Shown here: positions 24,345-33,644 of the stretch, in pieces
How positions within the stretch are numbered: the first letter of the stretch is position 1
Layout of the letters: each line of letters opens with the position of its first letter
Origin: JADYZU01 sp964540965
Lineage (GTDB): Bacteria; Pseudomonadota; Alphaproteobacteria; Rhodobacterales; Rhodobacteraceae
Direction: 5' to 3'
Length of the DNA stretch: 64,000 nt
NCBI GenBank assembly: GCA_964540965.1
Contig: CAZIOT010000010.1
Location: forward strand, 86,794-150,793
The notes under the pieces: model-generated
Seen by the model: the letters and a program-made list of their open reading frames with translations, nothing else
What the model was told of the DNA's origin: nothing
The model's database searches: none
Position numbers and translations under genes: made by a program

Positions 24345-25427
24345 TCAGACCCCGGCCACCGCATGCACCCAGCCATAGGGGTCATTGGTCTGGCCGCGTT
24401 GCAGCCCGACAAGGGCGGTGCGCAGACGGGTGGTCAACGGGCCGGTCTGGCCGTCGCCGATCAGGAATTCGCCGCCGTCATGCTTGACCTTGCCGATGCC
24501 GGCGACCACAGCGGCCGTGCCGCAGGCAAAGGCCTCGACCAGATTGCCGCTGGCGGCATCGGCCTGCCAGTCCTCAAAGGAATAGGGCCGCTCGCTGATC
24601 TTCAGGCCGGCATCCGCGGCCATCTGCACCAGCGACTTGCGGGTGATGCCGGGCAGGATCGTGCCCTGCAGAGGCGGCGTGATGATCGAGCCGTCCTTGA
24701 ACGCGAAGAACACGTTCATGCCGCCCAGTTCCTCGACCCAGCGATTCTCCTTGGCATCAAGGAACACCACCTGATCGCAGCCATGCGCGGTCGCCTGCGC
24801 CTGCGCGATCAGGCTTGCCGCGTAATTGCCGCCGCATTTCGCGGCGCCGGTGCCGCCCAGCGCGGCGCGGGTATAGTCCTGCGACGCCCAGATGGTCACG
24901 GCCTTGGCGCCGCCCTTGAAATAGGGGCCGACCGGCGAGGCGATGACGCAGAAGATGTATTCGCGCGACGGGCGCACACCCAGGAACGCCTCGGAGGCGA
25001 ACATGAAGGGCCGCAGATAGAGGCTGCCGTCACCCTCGGGCACCCAGGACACATCCTGCGCCACAAGGCGTTCGATGGCCTCGATGAACACCGCCTCGGG
25101 CAGTTCGGGCATCGCCATGCGGCGGGCCGATTCGTTGAAACGGCGGGCGTTTTCGGTCGGGCGGAACAGCACGATGCGGCCATCGGCGCCGCGATAGGCC
25201 TTGAGCCCTTCGAAAATCTCCTGCGCGTAGTGCAGCACAGCGGCGGCCGGATCGAGAGGGAAGGGCGCGCGGGCGGTGATCTGCGCCGAATGCCAGCCCT
25301 TGCCCTCGCTCCAGCGCACCACCGCCATATGGTCGGTAAAGAGCGTGCCGAAGCCCAGATTGGCCAGCGCCTGAAGCCGATCCGCCTCGGGCATCGGCGA
25401 CGGATTGGCGGAGATTTCGAATTGCAT
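24345..25427 (-). CDS. ilvE: Branched-chain amino acid aminotransferase
   Basis: A 360-residue fold-type IV PLP aminotransferase of the longer BCAT subclass. The N-terminal FGTLFTDHMAVVRW and the block YAQEIFEGLKAYRGADG (about 76-92) are typical. The PLP lysine region is GGTGAAKCGGNYAASL, and the cofactor phosphate loop is RKSLVQMAADAGLKISER. It transfers the amino group of Leu, Ile or Val to 2-oxoglutarate. The resulting 2-oxoacids are the substrates of the dehydrogenase complex encoded just upstream on the same strand (94-base gap), which points to a degradative role here. Confidence 0.93.
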   Translation of the reverse strand: MQFEISANPSPMPEADRLQALANLGFGTLFTDHMAVVRWSEGKGWHSAQITARAPFPLDPAAAVLHYAQEIFEGLKAYRGADGRIVLFRPTENARRFNESARRMAMPELPEAVFIEAIERLVAQDVSWVPEGDGSLYLRPFMFASEAFLGVRPSREYIFCVIASPVGPYFKGGAKAVTIWASQDYTRAALGGTGAAKCGGNYAASLIAQAQATAHGCDQVVFLDAKENRWVEELGGMNVFFAFKDGSIITPPLQGTILPGITRKSLVQMAADAGLKISERPYSFEDWQADAASGNLVEAFACGTAAVVAGIGKVKHDGGEFLIGDGQTGPLTTRLRTALVGLQRGQTNDPYGWVHAVAGV

Positions 25428-25521
25428 GTCAGCTTCCCTCGGTTTGGCCGCCGTCACCACGACTCCCGGCCGGTGTGGCGGCGGCTGCATATGAACGATT
25501 GCCCGACGAATAGTCGAGATG

Positions 25522-26895
25522 TCACGCGTGCAAAGCCCGTCCCAGACCCCTGAGCGCGGCTTCCTGCACGGTTTCGCCCAAGGTCGGATGGGCGTGGATC
25601 GTGGCGGCGATGTCGGTCAGGGTCGCGGCCATCTCGATGGCCAGCGCGAACTGGCCGGCAAGCTCGGACACGCCGGCGCCGACCGCCTGGATGCCCAGCA
25701 CCAGCCCCGAGGCGCGGTCGTGGACGATGCGCACAAAGCCGTCGTCGCGTTCCAGCGTCATCGAGCGGCCGTTGCCGGCAAAGGGAAAGGTGGCGACGGC
25801 GGCCCCGGGCGTGTCGGCGGGAAGCTGGCCGACGGTGACGATCTCGGGGTCGGTAAAGCAGACGGCGGGCATGGCGCGCTTGTCCCAGACGGCATTGCCA
25901 CCGGCGATGACCTCGGCCACCAGGGCGCCCTGCGCCATCGCCCGATGCGCCAGCATCGGGTCGCCGGTGACATCGCCGATGGCATGGACGCCGCGCATCG
26001 AGGTGCGGCAGCGGTCATCGACGGCGATGAAGGGGCCTTTCATGTCGAGTTGCAGCGACTCGAGCCCGAAGCCTGTGGTCGCCGGCGCGCGGCCGACCGT
26101 CACCAGCACCTTGTCGGCGGCGACCTGCTGTTCGCCCTCTGGCAGGGTCACGGTCAGCACGCCGTCGGCAAGGCCCTGCGCGCGGGCCTCGGTCAGCACG
26201 GTAACGTCCAGCGCCTTCAGCCGCGCGGCGACGGGGCGGGTCAGGTCGGCGTCATATTGCGGCAGGAGGCGCGGCCCGGCCTCGACCACCGTGACCGCGG
26301 CGCCCAGCTTTGCCAGCGCGGTGCCGATCTCGAGCCCGATATAGCCGCCGCCGACCACGGCGAGCCGGCCCGGTACTTCGGTCAGCGCCAGCGCCCCGGT
26401 CGAGGACAGGATATCGCCGCCAAAGGGCAGCGCCGCGAGCGGTTGCGGGCGCGAGCCGGTGGCGATGACCAGGTGTTCGGTGTCGATGTGCAGCGGGCCA
26501 TCTTGCGTCGCGACCTCGACCGACTTGCCGTCGATGATCCGCGCCTGCCCGGTTACCACCCGCACCCCGGCCTTGCGCAGCAGCCCGGCCACGCCGCCGG
26601 TCAGCCGCCCGACGATGCCGTCCTTCCACGCCATGGTCTGCGCAAGGTCGATGGTCGGCGCGGCGACGGCAATGCCTAGCGCATTCGCCCCGGCCAGATG
26701 CCGCGCCGCGTGAAATTCGCTCGCGGCATGGATCAGCGCCTTGGACGGGATGCAGCCCACGTTCAGGCAGGTGCCGCCGGGGGCCGCGGCCTCGACCACG
26801 ATCGTATCAAGGCCAAGCTGCCCGGCGCGGATTGCGCAGACATAGCCGCCGGGACCGGCACCGATGACCAGAACCCTGCAGGTCGCGCGCTTCAT
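25522..26895 (-). CDS. lpdA: Dihydrolipoyl dehydrogenase, E3 of the branched-chain 2-oxoacid dehydrogenase complex
   Basis: A 457-residue flavoprotein disulfide reductase. The FAD motif is VIGAGPGGYVCAIRAGQLG, the redox-active pair lies in GGTCLNVGCIPSKALIH, NAD binding is VVGGGYIGLEIG, and the C-terminal catalytic His-Glu is in HAHPTLGETVQEA. It reoxidises the lipoyl arm of E2. Its start overlaps the E2 stop by 4 bases, and it is the last gene of the seven-gene bkd-type operon, so it is dedicated to this complex rather than the general pyruvate dehydrogenase E3. Confidence 0.93.
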   Translation of the reverse strand: MKRATCRVLVIGAGPGGYVCAIRAGQLGLDTIVVEAAAPGGTCLNVGCIPSKALIHAASEFHAARHLAGANALGIAVAAPTIDLAQTMAWKDGIVGRLTGGVAGLLRKAGVRVVTGQARIIDGKSVEVATQDGPLHIDTEHLVIATGSRPQPLAALPFGGDILSSTGALALTEVPGRLAVVGGGYIGLEIGTALAKLGAAVTVVEAGPRLLPQYDADLTRPVAARLKALDVTVLTEARAQGLADGVLTVTLPEGEQQVAADKVLVTVGRAPATTGFGLESLQLDMKGPFIAVDDRCRTSMRGVHAIGDVTGDPMLAHRAMAQGALVAEVIAGGNAVWDKRAMPAVCFTDPEIVTVGQLPADTPGAAVATFPFAGNGRSMTLERDDGFVRIVHDRASGLVLGIQAVGAGVSELAGQFALAIEMAATLTDIAATIHAHPTLGETVQEAALRGLGRALHA

Positions 26896-28163
26896 GCCTC
26901 GGCCTCCATGAAGATCAGGGCCGGGGTTTCAAGAAGCTGCTTGAGCCGCTGGACAAACCGGGCGGCATCCCAGCCGTCGATGACCCGGTGATCGAAACTG
27001 GCCGACAGGTTCATCATCCTGCGCGGCACGAACTGGCTGCCGTCCCACATCGGCCGCATCGCCATCTTGTTCACGCCAAGGATCGCCACCTCGGGGTGGT
27101 TGATGATCGGCGTGGTGGCAATCGCCCCCAGGGGCCCAAGCGAAGTTATGGTGATGGTCGAGCCGGTCAGTTCCTCGCGCGTGGCCTTGCCGTTGCGGGC
27201 GGCCTCGGCCAGGCGGGCGATTTCCGCGGCGGCGGCCGAGGGGCCAAGCGCCTCGGCATGGCGCAGGACCGGCACCACCAACCCGGCCTCGGTCATGGTC
27301 GCGATGCCGACATGCACCGGGCGGTGGCGGGTGACGATGCCGGCCTCGTCATCGAAATGCGCGTTCATTTCCGGATGGTCGGTCACGGCGCGGCAGAGCG
27401 CGGCGCAGAGGAAGGGCAGCAGCGTCAGCTTGGGCCGGTCGCCGCGCGCCGCGTTCATCGCCGCCCGCAACTCCTCGACCGCGGTGACGTCGACCTCTTC
27501 GATCACCGTGATATGCGGAATGCGGGCATTGGCCAGCGCCATGCGGTCGGCGATCCTGCGGCGCAGGCCGATGACGCGGATCTGCTCGGTCCCCTCGCGG
27601 CGCCGGCTGGCCGGCCCGGCGGCGGCCTGCGGCGGGGCGGTCAGGAAGGCCGACAGATCGGCACCGAGGATCCGCCCGGCCGGGCCGCTGCCACGCACCT
27701 GCCGCAGATCGACCCCCGCCGCCCGCGCCCGCGCCCGCACGGCCGGAGAGGCGAGCGGCCCCTGCCCCTCGGGACGCGGCGCGCCCGTCTGCGAGGGGAC
27801 CGCAGAGGGTTCGGCCGGGGCCGCTGCCGGAGCTGCGGGTTTCGGCGCAGGTTTTTCCGGCGGGGCGGCGGGCGCGGCTTCGGCCGGCGGAGGAGGCGCG
27901 GCTTCGCCGCCCTCAGCCTCGCCCTCGCGCTCGATGGTGACCAGCACCGCGCCCACGGCCAGCGTCTCGCCAATCGCGCCGCCCAGCGTCAGGATCCTGC
28001 CGGCGAACAGGCTGGGGATTTCGACCGTGGCCTTGTCGGTCATCACCGCCGCGATCACGTCGTCCTCGCGGACAAGATCGCCGGGTTTTACCTGCCATTC
28101 GACCAGTTCGACCTGCGCGACGCCCTCGCCGACATCGGGAACCCGGATGATGCTGATCGCCAT
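26892..28163 (-). CDS. bkdB: Lipoamide acyltransferase E2 of the branched-chain 2-oxoacid dehydrogenase complex
   Basis: A 423-residue protein. It has an N-terminal lipoyl domain with Lys44 in MTDKATVEIPS, an Ala/Pro-rich linker (about 85-130, AAPAAPPEKPAPKP), a small E1/E3-binding domain (ASPAVRARARAAGVDLRQV) and the catalytic acyltransferase domain ending in HRVIDGWDAARFV, with the catalytic His and Asp. The start at 28163 is one base from the E1beta stop. It accepts the branched acyl group from E1 and passes it to CoA. The single lipoyl domain is as usual for this complex. Confidence 0.93.
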   Translation of the reverse strand: MAISIIRVPDVGEGVAQVELVEWQVKPGDLVREDDVIAAVMTDKATVEIPSLFAGRILTLGGAIGETLAVGAVLVTIEREGEAEGGEAAPPPPAEAAPAAPPEKPAPKPAAPAAAPAEPSAVPSQTGAPRPEGQGPLASPAVRARARAAGVDLRQVRGSGPAGRILGADLSAFLTAPPQAAAGPASRRREGTEQIRVIGLRRRIADRMALANARIPHITVIEEVDVTAVEELRAAMNAARGDRPKLTLLPFLCAALCRAVTDHPEMNAHFDDEAGIVTRHRPVHVGIATMTEAGLVVPVLRHAEALGPSAAAAEIARLAEAARNGKATREELTGSTITITSLGPLGAIATTPIINHPEVAILGVNKMAMRPMWDGSQFVPRRMMNLSASFDHRVIDGWDAARFVQRLKQLLETPALIFMEAEA

Positions 28164-28164
28164 C

Positions 28165-29178
28165 TCAATCCTCCATGACCTTGGCAAGCGCGCGGGCAAT
28201 GCGGGCGGGGCTGGGGAAATAATCCCATTCCTGCGCATGCGGATAGGGCGCATCCCAGCCGGCGATGCGGATCAGCGGCGCGCGCAGGTGCCAGAAACAG
28301 GCCTCCTGCACCTCGGCGATCAGTTCGCCGCCGAAACCGCTGGTGCGGGTCGCCTCGTGGACCACGATGCAGCGCCCGGTCTTTTCCACCGAGGCGCGGA
28401 TCGTGTCGAGGTCAAGGGGCAGCAGGCTGCGCAGATCGATGATCTCGGCATCGACGCCGGTTCCGGCCACCGCCGCCTCGGCGACATGGACCATGGTGCC
28501 ATAAGCCAGCACCGTCACATCGCGGCCCGGCCGATGGACCTGCGCCTGCCCCAGCGGGATGGCATAATGGCCCTCGGGCACCTCCCCCGCCGGATGGGCC
28601 GCCCAGGGCGTCGATTTGCCGGAATGGTCGCCGCTGAACGGCCCGTTATAGAGCCGCTTCGGCTCCAGAAAGATCACCGGATCGGGATCCTCGATGGCGG
28701 CGATCAGCAGGCCCTTGGCGTCATGGGGGTTCGACGGGATCACCACCTTCAGCCCCGCGACATGGGTGAACAGCGCCTCGGGGCTTTGGCTGTGGGTCTG
28801 GCCGCCGAAAATGCCGCCGCCGGTGGGCATCCGCACCACAAGCGGACAGGTGAACTGCCCGTTCGAGCGGTGGCGCAGCCGGGCCGCTTCCTGCGTGATC
28901 TGGTCATAGGCGGGAAAAACGTAATCGGCGAACTGGATCTCGACGCAGGGCCGCATTCCCTGCGCGGCCATGCCCACCGCCATGCCGACAATCGCGCTTT
29001 CGTTGATCGGCGTGTCAAAGACCCGCTCTTCGCCATAGGTGGCCTGCAGGCCGGCGGTGCAGCGGAACACGCCGCCGAAATAGCCGACATCCTCGCCAAA
29101 GACGATTACGGACGGGTCATCGGCCAGCTTCACGTCCATCGCGCTGCGCAGGGCCTCGATCATGGTCATGCGGGCCAT
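28165..29178 (-). CDS. bkdA2: Branched-chain 2-oxoacid dehydrogenase E1 beta subunit
   Basis: A 337-residue transketolase-like protein with VFGEDVGYFGGVFRCT near residue 30, the catalytic Glu region (RVFDTPINESAIVGMA) and the C-terminal domain VTVLAYGTMVHVAEAA. With E1alpha it forms the ThDP-dependent decarboxylase of the complex. The ATG at 29178 lies one base past the E1alpha stop; a longer frame to 29289 would lie inside E1alpha and is rejected. The substrate-range assignment to branched-chain oxoacids rests on similarity and on the Ile/Val-type beta-oxidation genes in the same operon. Confidence 0.92.
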   Translation of the reverse strand: MARMTMIEALRSAMDVKLADDPSVIVFGEDVGYFGGVFRCTAGLQATYGEERVFDTPINESAIVGMAVGMAAQGMRPCVEIQFADYVFPAYDQITQEAARLRHRSNGQFTCPLVVRMPTGGGIFGGQTHSQSPEALFTHVAGLKVVIPSNPHDAKGLLIAAIEDPDPVIFLEPKRLYNGPFSGDHSGKSTPWAAHPAGEVPEGHYAIPLGQAQVHRPGRDVTVLAYGTMVHVAEAAVAGTGVDAEIIDLRSLLPLDLDTIRASVEKTGRCIVVHEATRTSGFGGELIAEVQEACFWHLRAPLIRIAGWDAPYPHAQEWDYFPSPARIARALAKVMED

Positions 29179-29179
29179 G

Positions 29180-30409
29180 TCAGTTCCCCATTTCCTGCCG
29201 CTGGCGGCGCAGATGTTCGGGCATCTCGGCATAGACGCCGCGGAAGATCTCGGCGGGCGAGGTCGGGCGCGGGTCGACGAAGGTGCCATGGGACTCGACA
29301 GCCTTCTGCACCGCCATCACCTCGTCCAGGATCTCGGCCTCGGCCTGGGTGTGGCGTTCCTCGGACCAGGCGCCGCGCAGGATCAGATGCGCCTTCAGGC
29401 GGTCGACCGGGTCGCCCAGTGGCCAGGCCTTCGCTTCGTCCCGTGGCCGATAGGCGCTGGGATCGTCCGAGGTGGAATGCGCCGCCGCGCGATAGGTGAA
29501 CCATTCGATCAGGACCGGCCCCTGCCCGCGCCGCGCCCGGTCGATGGCCCAGCGCGACACCGCCGCGACGGCCAGGTAATCGTTGCCGTCGACCCGCAAG
29601 GCCGGGATGCCATAGCCAAGGGCGCGGGCGGCATAGGTCTCGCTGCGGCCGACCGCGACCCCGGTATAGGTCGAGATGGCCCATTGGTTGTTGACCACGT
29701 TCAGCACCACCGGCGGCAGATAGACCGAGGCCGACAAGAGCGCGCTGTGGAAATCGTTCGACGCCGTGGCGCCGTCGCCGATCCAGCCCGCGGCGATCTT
29801 GCCGTTGCCGCGCAGCGCGCAGGCCATCGCCCAGCCCACCGCCTGCACATATTGCGTGCCCAGATTGCCCGAGACGGAAAAGAACCCGTAATCGCGCGCC
29901 GAATGCAGGATCGGCAGTTGCCGGCCCTGCAGGGGATCAAGATCGTTGGAATAAAGCTGGCCCATCAGCGCCTGCAGCGGATAATCCGCCGCGATCAGCA
30001 GGGTCTGCTGGCGATAGGTCGGGAAATTCATGTCGCCCGGCTCAAGCCGGCGCTGAAAGCCGCAACCGATGGCCTCTTCCCCGGTGCATTGCAGATAGAA
30101 CGAGGTCTTGCCCTGCCGCTGGGCATTCAGCATCCGCCGGTCCACCGCGCGCATCTTCAGCATGTCGCGCAGACCAAGGCGCAGGTCGTCGTCGCTCAGG
30201 TCGGCGATGTAGTCGGCCCAGGGCCCGACAGCCCGGCCCCCCTCGTCCAGCACGCGGATCAGGCCGACGGCAAAGGGGCGGGCGTCCTTCGCCTCGAGGT
30301 CGGGGGGCGGCACCGGCAGGCTGCCGGCGGGCGGCACTTCGATGTTCGAGAAATCCGGCGACTGGTCCGGACGGGCGGGCGGGTGCGGGAAGGCCAGTTT
30401 CGCGGTCAT
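29180..30409 (-). CDS. bkdA1: Branched-chain 2-oxoacid dehydrogenase E1 alpha subunit
   Basis: A 409-residue protein. The ThDP motif begins GWIGDGATASNDFHSAL and ends NVVNNQWAIST. The N-terminal extension of about 60 residues is typical of bacterial BCKDH E1alpha. The segment RRGQGPVLIEWFTYRAAAHSTSDDP includes the phosphorylation-loop position of the mammalian enzyme. Its ATG overlaps the SDR stop by 4 bases. It performs the oxidative decarboxylation of the 2-oxoacids made by IlvE. Confidence 0.92.
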   Translation of the reverse strand: MTAKLAFPHPPARPDQSPDFSNIEVPPAGSLPVPPPDLEAKDARPFAVGLIRVLDEGGRAVGPWADYIADLSDDDLRLGLRDMLKMRAVDRRMLNAQRQGKTSFYLQCTGEEAIGCGFQRRLEPGDMNFPTYRQQTLLIAADYPLQALMGQLYSNDLDPLQGRQLPILHSARDYGFFSVSGNLGTQYVQAVGWAMACALRGNGKIAAGWIGDGATASNDFHSALLSASVYLPPVVLNVVNNQWAISTYTGVAVGRSETYAARALGYGIPALRVDGNDYLAVAAVSRWAIDRARRGQGPVLIEWFTYRAAAHSTSDDPSAYRPRDEAKAWPLGDPVDRLKAHLILRGAWSEERHTQAEAEILDEVMAVQKAVESHGTFVDPRPTSPAEIFRGVYAEMPEHLRRQRQEMGN

Positions 30410-31173
30410 TTCGGCGGCAACCGGGTTGCGGCATCAAGGCGGATCACCTCGCCGTTGAGCATCGGGTTTTCGATGATGTGGCAGACAAGGGCGGCAAATT
30501 CCCCCGGCCGGCCAAGACGGGTCGGGAATTGCGCATGTTGCGCCAGCGCGGTCTGCACCTCGGGCGTGAAGCCGGCCAGCATGGCGGTGCCGAAGATGCC
30601 GGGGGCGATGGCCATGACGCGGATGCCGTTCCTCGCCATGTCGCGGGCCATGGGCAGGGTCATGCCGGCGACGCCGGCCTTGGACGCCGCATAGGCCGCC
30701 TGCCCGACCTGCCCGTCCCAGGCTGCGACCGAGGCGGTGTTGACGATCACGCCGCGCTCGCCATCCTCGCCCAGGGGGTCCAGCGCCGCCATCGCCGCCG
30801 CCGACTGGCTTGCCACGTTGAAGGTGCCCAGCAGGTTGACGCCGATCACGCCGGCGAAGGCCGCCGGATCATGCGCGCCGTCACGGCCCAGAGTGCGCCG
30901 GGCGGGGGCGATGCCGGCGCAGTTGACGCAGATCCGTTCGGCCCCGTTGACCGCGCGCAGCTGCGCCAGCGCCGCGGCGACCGAGGCCGGGTCGGCCACG
31001 TCGCAGGGCGCAAAGGCGCCGCCCAGATCCGCGGCGACAGCCCGCCCCGCCGCGGCGTCGCGGTCAAGGATGCCGGTCCGCACGCCGCGGGCGGCCAGCG
31101 CCTGCGCCACCGCCAGACCCAGCCCCGACGCGCCGCCGGTAATCACGCAAGCCATGTCGCTGCCCGGTGTCAT
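30406..31173 (-). CDS. Short-chain dehydrogenase, HSD10-like (2-methyl-3-hydroxybutyryl-CoA dehydrogenase type)
   Basis: A 255-residue SDR with NAD motif TGGASGLGLAVA, NCAGIAPA, catalytic Ser/Tyr/Lys in ASVAAWDGQVGQAAYAASKAG, and the HSD10 C-terminal signature NGIRVMAIAPGIFGTAML, later MLNGEVIRLDAATR. HSD10-type enzymes oxidise 2-methyl-3-hydroxybutyryl-CoA in isoleucine breakdown. The neighbours, an acyl-CoA dehydrogenase and a thiolase, are the steps before and after it. Only the enoyl-CoA hydratase is missing from the operon. Starts overlap on both sides. Confidence 0.88.
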   Translation of the reverse strand: MTPGSDMACVITGGASGLGLAVAQALAARGVRTGILDRDAAAGRAVAADLGGAFAPCDVADPASVAAALAQLRAVNGAERICVNCAGIAPARRTLGRDGAHDPAAFAGVIGVNLLGTFNVASQSAAAMAALDPLGEDGERGVIVNTASVAAWDGQVGQAAYAASKAGVAGMTLPMARDMARNGIRVMAIAPGIFGTAMLAGFTPEVQTALAQHAQFPTRLGRPGEFAALVCHIIENPMLNGEVIRLDAATRLPPK

Positions 31174-32321
31174 TGCCGTTTCCCCCCGAATAGATCCCGC
31201 GAAATGTTGATGCGCTGCACGTCCGAGGTGCCTTCGTAGATCTGGCAGACCCGCACGTCGCGATAGAGGCGTTCCAGCGGGAAATCCGCCAGATAGCCGT
31301 AGCCGCCCAATGTCTGGATCGCATCCGAGGTGACGCGTTCGGCCATCTGGCTGGCGAACAGCTTGGCGATCGAGGCCTCGCGCAGGCAGGGCGCGCCGGC
31401 ATCCCTCAGCCGGGCGGCGTTCAGCACCAGTTGCCGCGCCGCCTCGACCTGCATGTCCATGTCGGCAAGGCGAAAGGCCACCGCCTGATGGTCGGCAATC
31501 GGTCGCCCGAAGGTCACCCGCTCTTTCGCATAGGCGACCGCCACCTCAAGCGCCGCCTGCGCCATGCCGACCGACTGCGCCGCAATGCCGATCCGCCCGG
31601 TTTCCAGCGACGACAGCGCGATGGCCAGCCCCTGCCCCTCGGCCCCGATGCGGTGGCTTTCGGGCAGGCGCAGCCCGTCGAACACCAGCGCGCAGGTGTC
31701 GGACGCAGTCTGGCCCATCTTGCGTTCGGGCGCCGCAACCCGCAGGCCGGGGCTGCCCGCCGGGATGTAGAAGGCCGAGATGCCCTTCTTGCCCGCCGCC
31801 GGATCGGTGACGGCAAAGGCGATGATGCCGCCGCAGATCCGGGCCGAGGTGATGAACTGCTTGGCGCCGTCCAGCACATAGTAGCCGCCGTCGCGCCGCG
31901 CCTTGCTGCGCAGGGCGGCGGCGTCGCTGCCGGCCTGGGCCTCGGTCAAGGCGAAGGCGCCGATGAAGGCCCCCGCCGCGGCCGGACGCAGCCATTGCCG
32001 CTGCTGTTCGGCCGACCCGAAACGCGACAGGACGGCACAGAACGGCGCGTTGTGGACCGACATCATGGTCGAGACCGCGCCGTCGCCGCCCGCCACCTCC
32101 ATCAGCGCCAGCGCATAGGACACATAATCGGCGCCGATACCGCCCTGATCCTCGGACACGATCATGCCCAGCAGGCCAAGCGCCGCCATCTCGGCGATCA
32201 CCTCGGGCTCGATGGCGCCGGCGGCGGCCCGCACCGCAGCCCCCGGCGCCAGCCGCGCCTGCGCAAAGCTGCGGGCGGTGTCGCGGATCATCGCCTGTTC
32301 GTCGGTCAGGATTCCGGCCAT
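31170..32321 (-). CDS. Acyl-CoA dehydrogenase, short/branched-chain type
   Basis: A 383-residue flavoenzyme. FAD/substrate blocks are FALTEAQAGSDAAALRSKA and GGIIAFAVTDP. The C-terminal YEGTSDVQRINISRDL carries the catalytic glutamate in the short-chain position. The start at 32321 abuts the thiolase stop; the frame extends to 32414 inside the thiolase gene and is not used. It would form the 2,3-double bond in 2-methylbutyryl- or isobutyryl-CoA produced by the dehydrogenase complex encoded downstream. Confidence 0.9.
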   Translation of the reverse strand: MAGILTDEQAMIRDTARSFAQARLAPGAAVRAAAGAIEPEVIAEMAALGLLGMIVSEDQGGIGADYVSYALALMEVAGGDGAVSTMMSVHNAPFCAVLSRFGSAEQQRQWLRPAAAGAFIGAFALTEAQAGSDAAALRSKARRDGGYYVLDGAKQFITSARICGGIIAFAVTDPAAGKKGISAFYIPAGSPGLRVAAPERKMGQTASDTCALVFDGLRLPESHRIGAEGQGLAIALSSLETGRIGIAAQSVGMAQAALEVAVAYAKERVTFGRPIADHQAVAFRLADMDMQVEAARQLVLNAARLRDAGAPCLREASIAKLFASQMAERVTSDAIQTLGGYGYLADFPLERLYRDVRVCQIYEGTSDVQRINISRDLFGGKRQ

Positions 32322-32322
32322 C

Positions 32323-33501
32323 TCAGCCCCTCTCGATGGCGATGGACAGGGCCTCGCCGCCGCCGATGCAGATCGAGGCGATGCCGCGCTGAAGCCCGCG
32401 CTCCTCCAGCGCATGCAGCAGCGTCACCACGATCCGCGCGCCCGAGGCGCCGATCGGATGGCCCAGCGCGCAGCCGCCGCCGTTGACGTTGACCCGGTCC
32501 TCGTCCAGCCCAAGTTCCTGCACAAAGGCCAGCGCGACAACGGCAAAGGCCTCGTTCACCTCCCACAGGTCGACATCGCCGGCCTGCCAGCCCAGCCGGT
32601 CAAGCAGCTTGCGCGTGGCGGCGACGGGCGCGGTGGTGAACCAGGCCGGTTCCTGCGCGTGGCCGGCGGCGCCGACGATCCGGGCGCGGGGGTGCAGCCC
32701 CTCTGCCCGCAGCACCTGATCCGAGACCAGCACCAGCGCCGCCGCACCATCCGAAATCGACGAGGAGCTGGCGGCGGTCACGGTGCCGTCGGGCCGGAAG
32801 GCCGGCTTGAGCGTCGGGATCCTGCCGGCCTGGGCAAGGCCGGGCTGTTCGTCGGCACCCACCGCCACCGACCCCTTGCGCCCGGTCACCGTTACCGGCG
32901 CGATTTCGCGCCGAAAGGCACCACGGGCCTCGGCCGCAAGCGCGCGTTCCAGCGACCGTATCGCCCAGTCATCCTGCCGGGTGCGGGTAAAGCCGAACCT
33001 GTCGGCGCACAGTTCGGCAAACTGGCCCATCAGCGCGCCTTTCTCATAGGCGTCCTCGAGCCCGTCGAAAAACATGTGGTCGACCAGCCGGCCATGGCCC
33101 AGCCGCTGGCCGCGCCGCGAACCGGCGATCAGATGCGGTGCGTTGGTCATGCTTTCCATGCCACCGGCCAGCATGACCTGCGCCTCGCCGGCGCCGATCC
33201 GCAGCGCGGCATCAAGGATCGCCTTCAGGCCCGATCCGCAGACCTTGCTGACGGTGGTGCAGGCAATCGACTGCGGCAGGTCCGCCCGCAACACCGCCTG
33301 CCGGGCCGGCGCCTGACCGACCCCGGCGCTCAGGACCAGCCCGATCAGCGCCTCGTCGATGCGTTCCGGCGGAATTCCCGACTGCGCAACCGCAGCCCGC
33401 ACCGCAACCGCGCCCAGATCGGTGGCGGACAGGTCGCTGAACGCGCCCTGAAATGCCCCCATCGGCGTGCGCTGCGCCGATACGATTGCGACAGGTTCCA
33501 C
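32323..33501 (-). CDS. Acetyl-CoA acyltransferase (thiolase)
   Basis: A 392-residue thiolase with the nucleophilic Cys in TTVSKVCGSGLKAIL (about residue 89), the His block NVNGGGCALGHPIGASGARI and the second Cys in SICIGGGEAL. The start is GTG 33501, with GGGGAGGGG 7 bases upstream; the longer frame to 33567 has no site. In this operon it most likely cleaves 2-methylacetoacetyl-CoA to acetyl-CoA and propionyl-CoA. It is the first gene of the coupled operon down to E3 and is divergent from the Lrp gene at 33645. Confidence 0.9.
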   Translation of the reverse strand: MEPVAIVSAQRTPMGAFQGAFSDLSATDLGAVAVRAAVAQSGIPPERIDEALIGLVLSAGVGQAPARQAVLRADLPQSIACTTVSKVCGSGLKAILDAALRIGAGEAQVMLAGGMESMTNAPHLIAGSRRGQRLGHGRLVDHMFFDGLEDAYEKGALMGQFAELCADRFGFTRTRQDDWAIRSLERALAAEARGAFRREIAPVTVTGRKGSVAVGADEQPGLAQAGRIPTLKPAFRPDGTVTAASSSSISDGAAALVLVSDQVLRAEGLHPRARIVGAAGHAQEPAWFTTAPVAATRKLLDRLGWQAGDVDLWEVNEAFAVVALAFVQELGLDEDRVNVNGGGCALGHPIGASGARIVVTLLHALEERGLQRGIASICIGGGEALSIAIERG

Positions 33502-33593
33502 AGATGCCCCTCCCCGACCACCCCGGCGAACCGCCATCACCAGCAGTCTAGAACCGATTTCCGGCATGGGTTCGCCTGTTTCATTGCCATTTT

Positions 33594-33628
33594 TGCGAAT
33601 CCCGGCATGATGCAGCCAGGATTTCGCA
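33594..33628. promoter_or_regulatory. Candidate Lrp-family (BkdR-like) binding region
   Basis: TGCGAA (33594-33599) and TTCGCA (33623-33628), both in T/A-rich context (TTTTGCGAAT ... ATTTCGCA), form an inverted repeat in the gap between the thiolase start and the divergent Lrp gene. The spacing of about 29 bases between arm starts suits the octamer-wrapping Lrp family. It is a proposal from position and symmetry only. Confidence 0.4.
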
Positions 33629-33644
33629 GCGAACGGGTGAAACC

